A DNA stretch of 64,000 bases from Paenibacillus lignilyticus (GCF_017942085.1 NZ_JAGKSP010000001.1:868001-932000), one strand, 5' to 3'; counted from the first letter of the stretch, positions 52,296-62,653 are shown. Made by a program: numbers and translations. Notes: generated from the sequence alone by a model not told the origin.

Positions 52296-54066
52296 GGCCG
52301 GTCACTCCCTCTTGGTTTTGTGGCTTGAACGGATGAATAGCTTCCGGCTGCTGCTTCAGCTTGCATAGCGGAATGCGAAGCGAGGATGTAAACCCGTCCG
52401 GCGCACCGTTCTCCAGCATGATCCCGCTCTCCTCGCCATACAGATGATAAAGCCTGCGATTCACATTCCATAAGCCAAAATGATCCGAGCTGTTCACGGG
52501 CTTCTCCAGACGGCTCTGCAGCCTCAGCCATTGCTCGTTTTCCATGCCGCGACCGTTATCCTTCACGTCCAACCGTAAGACATCCCCTTCCACGCAACCG
52601 GTAATGCGCAGAAAACCAGGCCGGTCCGCGCGTTCGATCCCATGCAAAAGCGCATTCTCCACAAGCGGCTGCAAGAGTAGGCCCGGAACCTCGATACGTT
52701 CAAGCCCTGATTGAATATCGATTTCGAATTCGAGCCGGTTGGAGAACCGCATCTTCTGAATTTCCAAATACGTACGTGTGTATTTGATCTCCTCCATCAG
52801 CGCCACGTCGCGAGATCCCTGTTGGGTGACGAAACGGAAATAATCGCCTAAGTACTTGCACAGCTTTGCCACCTGATCCATCTCGCCGGATTTGGCCATC
52901 CGATACCCGATGTAGAAGCAGTTGAACAGAAAATGCGGGTTAATCTGCGATTGGAGCTGCTTCAGCTCTGCTTGCTGTCGCTCGATTTTGCTTTCGAGGA
53001 CTTCCTCGATCAGGCTTCGGAGTTGACCGACCATTTTATTGAACTGTTTATAGACAAATCCGAACTCGTCCTTCTGACTGACGGGCAAGGTGGAATTCAA
53101 ATTCCCGATCTCCACCTCGCGCATCGTCCGCACAAGCTTATGGAGCGGCTTATGAATTTGATGGTAGGTGAACCAGGAGTACAGCACGGCAAATAGAATC
53201 ATGCTGATCGAGATGCCCACGTACCATTTCCAGATGACGGCGACCGGCGCCAAAATGCTGCTTTCGGCGATATAGGACACCAGCGTGAAGTTGTGGTCCG
53301 TCGAGCGCTGGACGAGATATGCTTTCCCGTCAACTTGAATCCGGCTCGTCTCGTCCTCCGCAAGCTGATCGTAGATGCTGCGGTCAAGCACTTCCGAATC
53401 CGCATCGCCGATTCGTTTTCTCGTTTCGTCATCGATAAGAAACACGTTATACTTCTTGTTGTCGTCCAGCTTGTTCATCGTCGCAATCATGCGTTTCTGT
53501 GATAGGTTCGTTCCGAGCACGTAGAGGACGTTGGTATTGCTGCCGTCCGTAACCGCCGTGGAATAGGTAATAGTGTCATTGCCGATGTAGCGCACCATCT
53601 CGTCCGTACGGTTCATATGCCTGCGAAGAATGGTTTCGTCCGCTCCCCCGATCGACGTCACCCCTTCATTGACGGACAGCTTGATCTTCGACTGGGGAAG
53701 CAGCAGGAAGACGTCCGTGACGTAATCGCTGGAGTAATTGACGATCTTCATCTTGGCCCGGATGCTGCCAGCCAGCTGGACGAATTCATAATCGAAACCG
53801 TCATGCTGATGTAGGTATACCGCCGGCATGTCAGCGTCGTTATTCAGGGCGATGAGCATCTGATTCACGTTGCGCAGCTCTTCCTGCAAGTAATCCATAA
53901 AAAACTGCAGCTTCGAATGCGCCGATTGCTGCGCTTGATTGGACAACGCATTGCCGGCCACCCACAAGGCGCCATAGCAAATCGCGGTGAAAGGAATCAT
54001 GACCGCAAGAAAGCCGAGAAACATTTTACGAAACACGCCTGTGCGCAGCAACCCTCTCAATCCCAT
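52273..54066 (-). CDS. YesM-type sensor histidine kinase
   Basis: About 597 residues. Helix at about 11-30 (MFLGFLAVMIPFTAICYGAL), a long extracytoplasmic domain with LLPQSKIKLSVNEG and SYIAESSILAPVA segments, a second helix near 275-295, HAMP (YHQIHKPLHKLVRTMREVEI), His_kinase LQSQINPHFLFNCFYIGYRM and HATPase_c (LQPLVENALLHG, VKDNGRGM, GLWNVNRRL). ATG 54066 has AAGGCGGTGG upstream; an in-frame start at 54129 would overlap the binding protein. It is flanked by the two LplA-like proteins, which suggests one of them may present sugar to it. Confidence 0.94.
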   Translation of the reverse strand: MGLRGLLRTGVFRKMFLGFLAVMIPFTAICYGALWVAGNALSNQAQQSAHSKLQFFMDYLQEELRNVNQMLIALNNDADMPAVYLHQHDGFDYEFVQLAGSIRAKMKIVNYSSDYVTDVFLLLPQSKIKLSVNEGVTSIGGADETILRRHMNRTDEMVRYIGNDTITYSTAVTDGSNTNVLYVLGTNLSQKRMIATMNKLDDNKKYNVFLIDDETRKRIGDADSEVLDRSIYDQLAEDETSRIQVDGKAYLVQRSTDHNFTLVSYIAESSILAPVAVIWKWYVGISISMILFAVLYSWFTYHQIHKPLHKLVRTMREVEIGNLNSTLPVSQKDEFGFVYKQFNKMVGQLRSLIEEVLESKIERQQAELKQLQSQINPHFLFNCFYIGYRMAKSGEMDQVAKLCKYLGDYFRFVTQQGSRDVALMEEIKYTRTYLEIQKMRFSNRLEFEIDIQSGLERIEVPGLLLQPLVENALLHGIERADRPGFLRITGCVEGDVLRLDVKDNGRGMENEQWLRLQSRLEKPVNSSDHFGLWNVNRRLYHLYGEESGIMLENGAPDGFTSSLRIPLCKLKQQPEAIHPFKPQNQEGVTGHVQTVDR

Positions 54067-54106
54067 TGTCCACCGCCTTCCTGCCCGTGCTCCGCTAATC
54101 GGAGCT

Positions 54107-55777
54107 TCATTGTTTTTGCTGCCAGGCATTCACTTCCCGAGTGATCGCATCCCCGCCGAGCTTGACCCATTTTTCCTTGAACCGGCCAAACATGTCCAGA
54201 GGTGAACCCATGATGATTCGCGTCAATTGTTCGTGCTCGAGGCGTGCGAGCGCTTCTCCTTTAGTGAGCATCTCCGGTGTCGGCGCATCGAAGAAGGCCG
54301 AATACTGCAGCTTAGGGTAACTGCTCAGCACCAGTTCCGACTCATCGAATATTTTGCGGAAGGTCCAGGCGTCCAGCTTATCCTTGGATTGAATGAAGTT
54401 CGCATAGATATTGCGGGCCGATGTGGAAACGAGCTTGGTTTCATCGCCCGACTGAAGCGCCGCATGAATTTCTTTGCCTGATTGCAAGTTCCGAACAGGT
54501 GAATCGAACAAGTAGGGCTTCATGTACAGATGCGCGGACAAATCCTTGTAGACGCCTTTGCCCGCTTCGTCCCAGAACTTACCCGGCTCGCCCATATTCG
54601 CTTGCATCATGTAGGTGACGTTGAGCGCCTTGATCAACGCCTCGGGATGCTCGTAGCCGCTGCGGACCACGACCCAGCTTCCCGAGAAGGGAAGCGCCTT
54701 AGGCACGGCGGGTTTCCCATCCACGCTCGGAATAGGCGCGACAATCCAGTCCGCATTCGGATTGTTCTTGAGCGCATCCTTAAGCGGCCACAGGGGGTAA
54801 TGAAACGGTCCGAATACGATGCCAATTCGTCCGTCCGCGACATCCTTGGAAACGCGGTTCAAGTCCTTAATGGCGAATTCCGGGTCGATTGCGCCGGAAT
54901 CGTACCAGTCCTTCAGCATGGAGAGCACGGGAATCATCCGATCGCTGATAGTGCCGTACGATAATTTGCCGTCAGGAGAGCTTACCCATAACTCCGGGTA
55001 AACGCCGAAGCCTGCCGCAAGCGCGTCCATTGTCATTCCACCCGGCAAGCCGACTGAGCCGCCCTCAGCGGCTTGCTCAAAAGCAACGCCCCAGGTATCC
55101 TTCTTCCCGTTGCCGTCAGGATCTTGCGAAGCGAACGCATGAACAAGCTCGTTCAGTTCGGCAGTCGTACGCGGCACTTGGCGATGAAGGTTACGCAGCC
55201 AATCTTTGCGTATATACATTAATGCTATGGAATTGCCCATATCCGAGGGAAGCGGAATCCCGAAGATGCGTCCACTCTTCGTTGCAGGTGTAAACGCGAT
55301 CCGATTCTGGTAGCCCATGTTCGCCTTCAGACCAGGCAGTGCGTACTTGTTCCATACATCCGTCAAATCCTCGACCTGACCGTTCTTGATCAGGCGGGAC
55401 ATTTGCTCCACGTTTACTTGAACGGCGTCGGGAAGATCGTTGCTGGAGATGTCGAGATCAATTTTCTCCCCGATCTTTCCGCCGTCCGCCACCCATTTAT
55501 TATGAAATTCGAGATTCAGAAAAGATTTCATATAGCGTGTATGCAAATTATCGTCTATGCTTTCGCCCGATGCGAATCGCATAACGTCGTTCATCCCTGC
55601 CCAAACCGTCATCGTGACCGGTTCGGCATAAGGAGTGACAGGGCCGTCCGTCTCTGGCCGAGACAGCTCGGTATTTGGCGATTTCCCGGCTTGCGAAGCG
55701 CAGCCGGCCATCTGAGCAATAGCGAGAAGGGAAAGGAAACCGAATGAATAGGAACCTCTGAATCTATGAATCTTCAC
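54107..55777 (-). CDS. Second LplA-like binding lipoprotein, next to the sensor
   Basis: About 556 residues. The GTG at 55777 (GAGGGTAAG upstream) begins a signal peptide that ends QMAGC, a lipobox. The DPDGNGKKDTWG motif and SNDLPDAVQVNVEQMSRLIK and SIALMYIRKDWLRNL show it is a paralogue of the protein at 48798-50510. It lies upstream of the kinase gene, not next to the permeases, so it could be a sensory partner that reports ligand to the YesM-type kinase, or a second import receptor. Which ligand it binds is not known. Confidence 0.9.
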   Translation of the reverse strand: MKIHRFRGSYSFGFLSLLAIAQMAGCASQAGKSPNTELSRPETDGPVTPYAEPVTMTVWAGMNDVMRFASGESIDDNLHTRYMKSFLNLEFHNKWVADGGKIGEKIDLDISSNDLPDAVQVNVEQMSRLIKNGQVEDLTDVWNKYALPGLKANMGYQNRIAFTPATKSGRIFGIPLPSDMGNSIALMYIRKDWLRNLHRQVPRTTAELNELVHAFASQDPDGNGKKDTWGVAFEQAAEGGSVGLPGGMTMDALAAGFGVYPELWVSSPDGKLSYGTISDRMIPVLSMLKDWYDSGAIDPEFAIKDLNRVSKDVADGRIGIVFGPFHYPLWPLKDALKNNPNADWIVAPIPSVDGKPAVPKALPFSGSWVVVRSGYEHPEALIKALNVTYMMQANMGEPGKFWDEAGKGVYKDLSAHLYMKPYLFDSPVRNLQSGKEIHAALQSGDETKLVSTSARNIYANFIQSKDKLDAWTFRKIFDESELVLSSYPKLQYSAFFDAPTPEMLTKGEALARLEHEQLTRIIMGSPLDMFGRFKEKWVKLGGDAITREVNAWQQKQ

Positions 55778-55884
55778 CTTACCCTCGCCCCCAAGAAAAC
55801 AATATATATGAATCATATCATTTACTCAGGCAGGGCTCATAAACAAAAGATGGAAGGCGTTCCATCAGTGGGGAACTACGGGAA

Positions 55885-58077
55885 CTACCCGCTAATCACA
55901 AACAAACGCGCTCTGTTCATGCCTGAAATCCGCACGGACAGCTTCGCGAGATGGGGATGGAAGGCGAACTGCGTTTCCGCCGGACTCGCTGGGTAGATCA
56001 GCTCTGCCCTGGCATGTCGGCCAAACCAACGTTCAAGCGGGATTTCGCAGACATCCTCCGTGCTCTGCAGCTTCCATACCGCAAGCAGCATGCGGTTCTC
56101 GCTGACATTGTTCAGCCCGAATGAAGCCCATTCCTTCGTATCGCCAAGTCTCGCGAGGCCGCTCGGATAGACGGGAACAGATTGTCTGATCTGCGCGCGT
56201 TCACGCTTATAGATCTCAAGTCCTTGCTGAATCAGTGCCATGTTGAATACGTCCGCGGCATAGAGATGTCCGGCCAGCACCAGGTTTCCGCACATGCCGT
56301 TCACAAGATTGAAGATCGTCTGCTCGCCGTCCTTCATGCTCTCCTGATACACCTGACCATGGACGAGCTCCGGCTGCTTCTGCTCGAGAAACGGAAGCGG
56401 ATACGGATAGCTCCATATGCCGGATTGCTCCGGCAGGACTGCCGCCTGCGTGCCCATCAGGATCGACGGATACCGCTCATAAAATTCCTGATCGCTCGTG
56501 CTCTGAACATGGAAATGCGAGAGCGCCGCGTAATCCTCGCGCATTGCGCCCGAACCGCAATTCTCCAGGATCAACGTTGGATGATTGGCTCTCACTTCGT
56601 CAATGAAGGAATAGAATGCATCCAAGTTCTCGCGGACGCCATCCTTGGACACGCCGTCAGCGCTGTCGGCATGCGGAATATAATCGTTGTAATCGTTCTT
56701 GATATAACCGACGCCCATGGCCGCTAAACGGTCAAACAGCTGATGGAAGTACGCTCTGACCTCATGGTGAGCGAAATTGAGGAATACCCGATCAGGGCCG
56801 CCGACTCTTCTCCCGTTATGCAGCAGGAACCATGTGTCCGGCTTGGTGAATAACTTCGATCGCTCATGGCACATTTCGATTTCGAGCCAAATCCCCGGCG
56901 TCATGCCTGCGCGTTCGATGTCACGAAGCATCTGCTGCAGGCCGCCTTCTCCGAAACGCTCGTCGACCGGCTCCCAATCCCCCAGCACTTGCACGGGCTC
57001 TTCGGTATGCTCCATGAACCAGCCGGCATCGATGCAGAACACTTCCGCTCCCGCTTCTGCTGCGGATGCGATGAGCGGCTCCAAGCGCTCGCGGGTTGGC
57101 TGGCCCCAAATGCCGTTCATGAAATCATTGTAGACGACAGGAAATTCTCCCGTCCAAGCATTGGCCGGCTTCAATATTTGCCGCCTATAGCGGGTCAATT
57201 CGCCGACTGCCTCATTGAAGTCTCCCAGCGTGCAGCCAAAAGCAACCGGAACGCTCGTGTAGGTTTCATCCGGCGCAAGTGTCCTGCTCCAATTCCCGAA
57301 GCGCTCGTTTCCCGCGTCGGCGCTCAGATACAAGCAACCTTCCGGACCTGCCCATGATCCGCGGTAGCCGATCTCCACGTTCCATGAAGTGGACGTCTCG
57401 AGCTGCACGTACCACACCTTGCCCGTCTCCTTGTTCTCCAGCACGAACATCGGCAAATATTTGCCTGTGCTGAACGAGCCGTAGGAAGAGAAGCGGATCG
57501 TATTGGATGGTGGATGAGGAGAATGATGGTACAGCCCCAATTCTTCGAGGTTTTGGCTGCGCCACTGGCCTTCACCGTGCCAGGTTTGATGCGCGTAATG
57601 CAGCCGGAGTTTGTCCGCTGCCTGCCAATCCTTCAGTCCGTCCGTTGCCAGCCCGTTCAGCAGCGCCGCTGAGAAGTAAGTCAGCTTGCGCGGCTCGCTG
57701 CCCGTATTCGTCACGGATGTATGCTGGCGTATGACCGCGCAGCCCGGCACGAATTCGTAATCAACGGTGACCTCAATCGCTTGTTCCTCATGGACGTACG
57801 TAATGCGGAAGCCTTTTTCACTCTGCTCCTTGGACTTGGCTATCATCTGCGCGGGCAGAATCGTGCTCCCGTTTGGCGGTACGGGGAAGAGCAGGCGGCC
57901 AAAGCCTTCAATGCCGATCTGGAAAGGCACGACCGGGATAGAGGCGAAGCGATCGAACCGTTCTTCCACCGTATTCAGCACATCCATGGCACAAGCCGTC
58001 TCATTCTCCAGAAATTCCATGCTCATGCCTTGATGTTCGATCTTCCGTTTGCTTATACCGGTTACCGTTTCTATCAT
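55885..58077 (-). CDS. GH36 family alpha-galactosidase-like enzyme
   Basis: About 730 residues. An N-terminal beta-supersandwich (residues 1-310) is followed by a TIM barrel with FCIDAGWFMEHTEE and WLEIEMCHERSKLF, the nucleophile D462 in GVGYIKNDYND and acid/base D515 in LILENCGSGAMRED, where classic members have CxSGGGRxD, so the signature is slightly divergent. It removes alpha-linked galactose from oligosaccharides. No signal peptide; it is cytoplasmic. ATG 58077 has AAAGGAG nine bases upstream, although the frame extends to 58233 inside the preceding gene. Confidence 0.85.
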   Translation of the reverse strand: MIETVTGISKRKIEHQGMSMEFLENETACAMDVLNTVEERFDRFASIPVVPFQIGIEGFGRLLFPVPPNGSTILPAQMIAKSKEQSEKGFRITYVHEEQAIEVTVDYEFVPGCAVIRQHTSVTNTGSEPRKLTYFSAALLNGLATDGLKDWQAADKLRLHYAHQTWHGEGQWRSQNLEELGLYHHSPHPPSNTIRFSSYGSFSTGKYLPMFVLENKETGKVWYVQLETSTSWNVEIGYRGSWAGPEGCLYLSADAGNERFGNWSRTLAPDETYTSVPVAFGCTLGDFNEAVGELTRYRRQILKPANAWTGEFPVVYNDFMNGIWGQPTRERLEPLIASAAEAGAEVFCIDAGWFMEHTEEPVQVLGDWEPVDERFGEGGLQQMLRDIERAGMTPGIWLEIEMCHERSKLFTKPDTWFLLHNGRRVGGPDRVFLNFAHHEVRAYFHQLFDRLAAMGVGYIKNDYNDYIPHADSADGVSKDGVRENLDAFYSFIDEVRANHPTLILENCGSGAMREDYAALSHFHVQSTSDQEFYERYPSILMGTQAAVLPEQSGIWSYPYPLPFLEQKQPELVHGQVYQESMKDGEQTIFNLVNGMCGNLVLAGHLYAADVFNMALIQQGLEIYKRERAQIRQSVPVYPSGLARLGDTKEWASFGLNNVSENRMLLAVWKLQSTEDVCEIPLERWFGRHARAELIYPASPAETQFAFHPHLAKLSVRISGMNRARLFVISG

Positions 58078-58151
58078 GCGTTGCATCTCCTTTATGGTGC
58101 GGGGAAGAGCAAAACCTACAAGGCAGCAAAGCACCTGCAGGTTCGCGTCAT

Positions 58152-59366
58152 TTACCGTTTGATTTGATAGAGCTTGTAGGCGTTCTCGTACATGATTTTG
58201 TCGGCAAACCGTTCCGCATCCTTCGATCGCCATGCGCCGCTGTTCACTTTGTCCGCGCAGACGCGGGCCAAAATATGGCGGAAAGCCATAGAAGCACCGA
58301 CCGCTTCTTCACCAGTCCACGTGTCGCCGCCCCATGCGATCTTGCCGCTGTCCCGCAGCACATCGGCGTAAACGTGAAGAGCATCTTGCGCAGCAGTGGT
58401 CGAGATGAGCGGCAGCCAGTTGATGTCAATGACGAGATTGTCGTAATTGTGCGCAAGCGCCGCCGTATCGTAGGTCCACGGAAAGCCGCCGTGGAACAGG
58501 ACGAACTGATTGCTCGGATGCGCGGCGATGAGCGGCTCCAGCAGGAGCGGATTGGACCCGCCGAGTCTTGCGAGCCCGGTATGGATCTGCACAGGAAGCT
58601 CCAGCTCCGCCGCGAGGCTAAGAGCAACCTGCAGCATATAATCGCCGAACCGATTCCGCTCGGCCTCGGAGATCTCGGACGGTTGCTTTCCGAAGACAGC
58701 CTTAGCGTCTTCTCGGGACGCATCCGAGAATGCGATCGTACGCTGATACGCGGATGCGCACTTCAAGCCCGCGATAGAAGGCCTGCGGCTGCGCAGCTCA
58801 TGCTCGAACCGTTCCATGTACTGCGCGAAGGTCGGCGGCTGCTCGAATTGGTCGTGAATCGTCGTGCGCTCATTGGTCAGCGATTCTGGATGGTAACCCA
58901 TCATCCACATGTCGAGCCGATAAACCGGCGTAATGAAGTCGGGGTAGCCGACATCGCTGCCCGTATTCCAAAAGCAATCTTCCAGAAATCCCGTATAACC
59001 GCCATGCTGTTTCATCAGATTCAGATGCCAGTCGGCATCCGACAGATGAGCGTGCCGTATCGCATGCGAAACATCGTCCCAATTGTCTGCAGTGAGTTCC
59101 TCAATGCCATAGATGCGCATGATAGCTTTCTCAAGCCATTGAAAATACGTATTGAAGCGGATTTTATCGAGCCATGCCGTCCGCGCTTCATAGGTTGCAG
59201 CAGGCGTAGGTCCACACCAGCCGACATAAGACCACTGGAACAGCAGATCCAGATCCAGCTGCTGTTGGCTGAACGCTTCCCGGTGATGCTCATGCGTGCT
59301 ATAGACAGGCTTGGCGTTGAGAACGTCCAGCCACGCTTTCCAATCATTGTTCGTTGTCTGCATCAT
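58152..59366 (-). CDS. Metal-dependent amidohydrolase-family protein
   Basis: A 404-residue TIM-barrel enzyme of the amidohydrolase-2/COG2159 group. Metal ligands appear in YSTHEHH near residue 25, QIHTGLARLGG near 265, LFHGGFPWTYDTA near 292 and the acidic WGGDTWTGEE near 348. Related proteins include uronate isomerases and decarboxylases, so a step in uronic-acid or lactone metabolism is possible, but the substrate is not known. It is translated from an ATG overlapping the preceding GH78 stop (ATGA). It sits between alpha-rhamnosidase and alpha-galactosidase genes. Confidence 0.78.
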   Translation of the reverse strand: MMQTTNNDWKAWLDVLNAKPVYSTHEHHREAFSQQQLDLDLLFQWSYVGWCGPTPAATYEARTAWLDKIRFNTYFQWLEKAIMRIYGIEELTADNWDDVSHAIRHAHLSDADWHLNLMKQHGGYTGFLEDCFWNTGSDVGYPDFITPVYRLDMWMMGYHPESLTNERTTIHDQFEQPPTFAQYMERFEHELRSRRPSIAGLKCASAYQRTIAFSDASREDAKAVFGKQPSEISEAERNRFGDYMLQVALSLAAELELPVQIHTGLARLGGSNPLLLEPLIAAHPSNQFVLFHGGFPWTYDTAALAHNYDNLVIDINWLPLISTTAAQDALHVYADVLRDSGKIAWGGDTWTGEEAVGASMAFRHILARVCADKVNSGAWRSKDAERFADKIMYENAYKLYQIKR

Positions 59367-61663
59367 CGCTGCACCGCAGCCCCCTTCTCGAAATGAACGA
59401 TTATGGCTTTAGGCATATCCTCATCACGGACGACCTGATAAACAGAAGGCACGGTGACCGTGCCCGAATAGACGCCGTCCTCCCGTTTCCACTCGGCGCG
59501 GATCAAGCCGTTCCTAGTCGGCAGCTCGGCCGATAAGCGGTCAGGCCCTTCGTCGGCCGGCTTGCGAAGACGGATGATGCCCTGGCCCAATCGCAGCACA
59601 TCAATGCCGCTGATCAGTTGATGCAAAATATAAGCAGGAGATGCTCCCCACGCATGACACTGGCTGACAAGCGGGCCTTCCCACAGGTAAGTTGGGACGT
59701 TGCCGCCGTAGGTGCTCGGCGTTACGCCGTGAGGCGTCGAGGCGTCAAACGTTTCCCACCATGTGGTTGCTCCACGATCTACCATGGCTCCCCAATAACC
59801 TCGAATGAGCTCAAGTGCACGGCCCGTCATCCCCATCCGCACGAATACCTCCAGAACGATATGCTGGAAGAACGCTCCTTTGATTTCAACAAGCGCATTC
59901 GTATCGTAATAACGCTCGATGAAGCGAGTCGTCTCCGCCTCGGTCATAATGCCGCACCAAGCAGCTAAGAAATTCGTTTGCAAAGACAGATTCGTCGACA
60001 GCGTGTTGCCGATTATGCAATCGGTGAACGCTTCTTTGTCCGCCAGCCACAGCTGCCTGCGAATATCGAGCTTCAGCTGATCCGCGTGTTTACGGTAGTC
60101 GACGCTCACTTCGAATTTACCCAGTGCCAGTGACATCTCGGACATCGCTTCCAGCACCGCAACATATAGCGCATTGATGCACGTCACCTTATCCCGCTTG
60201 TCGATATGCACCGTCCAGTCGATGAAGCACCACCAGCCCGGCCGATCCGCCTGGGCGAACAAGCCCGTCTCGTCCTTCTGAGCACCGAACCAATCCGTCA
60301 GCTTGAGCAGATTCGGCCAAAGCTGTTCGATTGTTGCACAATCGCCGGAATAGCGCCAATAATCGCGCACGCCAAGCAGCCAGTGTCCGCAGAAATCGGT
60401 CAGCATCTGCGCGTTGCGTTCCGGTCCCGTTCCCGGAATGGATCCGTCCTCGTTCTGGATGCGCGCCCCTTGCAGCAGCGACTTGCGCAGCAGGGCGGTA
60501 TCGCCGTATACATGATAGATCACCTTGCCCATCACGACGGCATCAGCTACCCATAGCGCCTTCTCGCGCCAAGGGCAATCCTCGAGATGATCCTGACTGT
60601 TCATCAGTGTTGTGTAGCAGCTTACGTCCCAGATCCGATTCAACCGTTCTTCGTTCGTGACGAATGTCCCTTGCTGCTTGAAGTCGTAGTGCTGATGCTC
60701 GAAGACAAGCTCTTTCACCGTCAGCGGCTTTGGCGCCGCAAGGAAGGAAAGCTGCAAAAACCGGCAGGCCCTTCGGCCAAATGTCGAAACAGCATTGTTG
60801 CCGCGGCGAAGCACGAACGTATCGACATATTGCAGCTCCAGCGATTCGCCGTATGCCAGCCTCATGACGCCGCCCTCCGGCGCTTCGATTATGATGACAG
60901 GCCGGCCGACGACCTCGCGCCCATAGTCAAAGACGACTCCAGGAAGCGAATACGGCGCTGAGCAATCGACCGACATGCCGGCGGCAGGCGATCGCGCAAG
61001 CAGCTCACTGGCGCCAATAACGCTTCCATAGTTTGCTTCTGTACGGATGATAGCCGCCGGATGCACCTGCTCGCGATGCAGCGGCGCAATCTCGGCAGGG
61101 ATCAGATGCGTCCAAGGGTTCTCCGCATCACCTATGCGCGCCACGATGCCGGCTTGCAGCCAGTCTTCCTCGACATATTCTTTCTCCTGCCAGCCATCCT
61201 CGCGATCAACCACATAAATTTCATTAAACCCGCCCCACCGGCTGATGCGATGATTACGCGTCTCCCACCGTGGTGAAATCCGACAGGACCAAGAGGCATC
61301 CGAGCCTAGCAGCATCTCGCCCTCCGCCGACTCCAGCTGCAGCCAGAAGCCTCCGGGACCTTGCATCTGATTGGTGACGATATCCTTATCTCCGAAATGA
61401 TAGACAACCGCGCTAAGGACGTTCTCTCCCTCTTGCAGGAAGGACGAGATATTGATTTCGTCATAATATTGCCACTCCGGCGAACAAGGAGATGGTCCTC
61501 TGCCAGCCAATTGGCCGTTTACGAACAGTTGATATTCTTGGCATGCCGATACCTTCACGATGACGTTCACATGCCCCAAAGCAATCTTTTTTCTAAAATC
61601 CACATACATATTCGGCTGTACAGCCGTTTGATCGGGATACCAAATCCATACCGCTTCCGTCAT
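59363..61663 (-). CDS. GH78 alpha-L-rhamnosidase-type enzyme
   Basis: A 766-residue cytoplasmic enzyme. Beta-sandwich domains (residues 1-320, including the carbohydrate-binding-like YQLFVNGQLAGRGPS) are followed by an (alpha/alpha)6 barrel with LEDCPWREKALWVADAVVMG (general acid E367), then GATTWWETFDAS (second acidic residue) and a C-terminal sandwich. These signatures match GH78, which cleaves terminal alpha-L-rhamnose with inversion. It starts one base inside the upstream creatininase-family gene (TAATG). Rhamnogalacturonan-like or flavonoid glycosides are likely substrates. Confidence 0.88.
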   Translation of the reverse strand: MTEAVWIWYPDQTAVQPNMYVDFRKKIALGHVNVIVKVSACQEYQLFVNGQLAGRGPSPCSPEWQYYDEINISSFLQEGENVLSAVVYHFGDKDIVTNQMQGPGGFWLQLESAEGEMLLGSDASWSCRISPRWETRNHRISRWGGFNEIYVVDREDGWQEKEYVEEDWLQAGIVARIGDAENPWTHLIPAEIAPLHREQVHPAAIIRTEANYGSVIGASELLARSPAAGMSVDCSAPYSLPGVVFDYGREVVGRPVIIIEAPEGGVMRLAYGESLELQYVDTFVLRRGNNAVSTFGRRACRFLQLSFLAAPKPLTVKELVFEHQHYDFKQQGTFVTNEERLNRIWDVSCYTTLMNSQDHLEDCPWREKALWVADAVVMGKVIYHVYGDTALLRKSLLQGARIQNEDGSIPGTGPERNAQMLTDFCGHWLLGVRDYWRYSGDCATIEQLWPNLLKLTDWFGAQKDETGLFAQADRPGWWCFIDWTVHIDKRDKVTCINALYVAVLEAMSEMSLALGKFEVSVDYRKHADQLKLDIRRQLWLADKEAFTDCIIGNTLSTNLSLQTNFLAAWCGIMTEAETTRFIERYYDTNALVEIKGAFFQHIVLEVFVRMGMTGRALELIRGYWGAMVDRGATTWWETFDASTPHGVTPSTYGGNVPTYLWEGPLVSQCHAWGASPAYILHQLISGIDVLRLGQGIIRLRKPADEGPDRLSAELPTRNGLIRAEWKREDGVYSGTVTVPSVYQVVRDEDMPKAIIVHFEKGAAVQR

Positions 61664-62571
61664 TATGTTCGCTCCCTGGGAAGTGCCCGGCTTCCGAATT
61701 CTTTTGCCATCCGCTCAATCTCCTCGAACTTGCCTTCCACGAGGTAATGACCGTAATTCACGAATTCCGAACCTGCGATATGCGTCCAGAACTCCCAGCC
61801 GCCCACGTTCCTCCAGCCCTTGGCCTGCGCTTGCACGATAGCCCGCTCGCCGCTGATATAGCGCTCCAGCACCGTATCGTCCCAGCTCATCATTTCCTGC
61901 GCCAAGCGCGACAACCGCTCGACAATGCGGTCTGCATATCGTCTTCCTAACTCTGGTGAAGAGCCATTCTCAATGATCCCTCCTATGCTGTAGTCAGGAT
62001 CCTGTCGAATTCGCTCGATTTGCACGAGATCGGGATGCAAATCCCATAGCAGAGAGGTTTCACCAATGCCCGCATGATCGCCAAGGTACCCTTCATCAAG
62101 CGCAAGCCAGTATTCCGGCGATCCGAATACGGGAATCCGCAGCCTCTCTGACATACGTACTGCCGTCTCGCGAATGACGATTTGCTGGTTATGACCGTAA
62201 TGTCCGGTAAGCAGAATGATCGCTTTGAAGCCGTTGCGGTGGAATTCATAGCAATACTGCTCGAGCCATGTGCGAAGCAATACGTTCTCCCATGCCATCT
62301 CCGGCTCCATGATGACCGTCGCGGGCTTATCAAGTCCGCCCATTCCGCCATACAACGGGGGATGCACGACTCCGCCTCCCGCACGGGCGGCCGTACGAAC
62401 TAGCAGCTCGTGGGCTTTAAGAGAATCCAGTCCCAACGCGTTATGCTCGCCATGCCATTCCACAGTGCCAAGGGGCATAAACAATATCGGAAGCTTCGCC
62501 TGCGCGTTGCGGAATTCTTGCGGCAGCATGAGTTCCCATTGAATTTGGTTACGGGGCAGCTTATCGTTCAC
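61663..62571 (-). CDS. Creatininase-family protein
   Basis: A 302-residue protein with the family metal motifs: MPLGTVEWHGEHNALGLDSL (residues 32-51), ILLTGHYGHNQQ (about 120-131) and DHAGIGETSLLW (about 167-178). Family members hydrolyse creatinine or cyclic amides, and similar proteins recur in glycan-utilization loci where their role is not known. A lactonase or amidase step is plausible; it is not deducible here. First gene of the coupled set with GH78. Confidence 0.82.
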   Translation of the reverse strand: MNDKLPRNQIQWELMLPQEFRNAQAKLPILFMPLGTVEWHGEHNALGLDSLKAHELLVRTAARAGGGVVHPPLYGGMGGLDKPATVIMEPEMAWENVLLRTWLEQYCYEFHRNGFKAIILLTGHYGHNQQIVIRETAVRMSERLRIPVFGSPEYWLALDEGYLGDHAGIGETSLLWDLHPDLVQIERIRQDPDYSIGGIIENGSSPELGRRYADRIVERLSRLAQEMMSWDDTVLERYISGERAIVQAQAKGWRNVGGWEFWTHIAGSEFVNYGHYLVEGKFEEIERMAKEFGSRALPRERT

Positions 62572-62621
62572 TCTGAATCGACTCCTTTATCGAACTAGTC
62601 TATCCCCTAAATATACAAAGA

Positions 62622-62653
62622 AGGGGCTCACCTTTATGATAGGTAAGCCCCGA
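62622..62653 (-). terminator. Hairpin between the upstream GH78 gene and creatininase gene
   Basis: GGGGCT..ACC and GGT..AGCCCC arms on the minus strand, followed by TTCTTTG. A probable but weak terminator. Confidence 0.5.

Noticed and set aside
58164-59396. A 410-codon open frame on plus, antisense to the amidohydrolase gene
   Set aside because: It runs exactly opposite a conserved gene with metal motifs and lies within the reverse-strand shadow of GC-biased codons; no family motif is seen in it.
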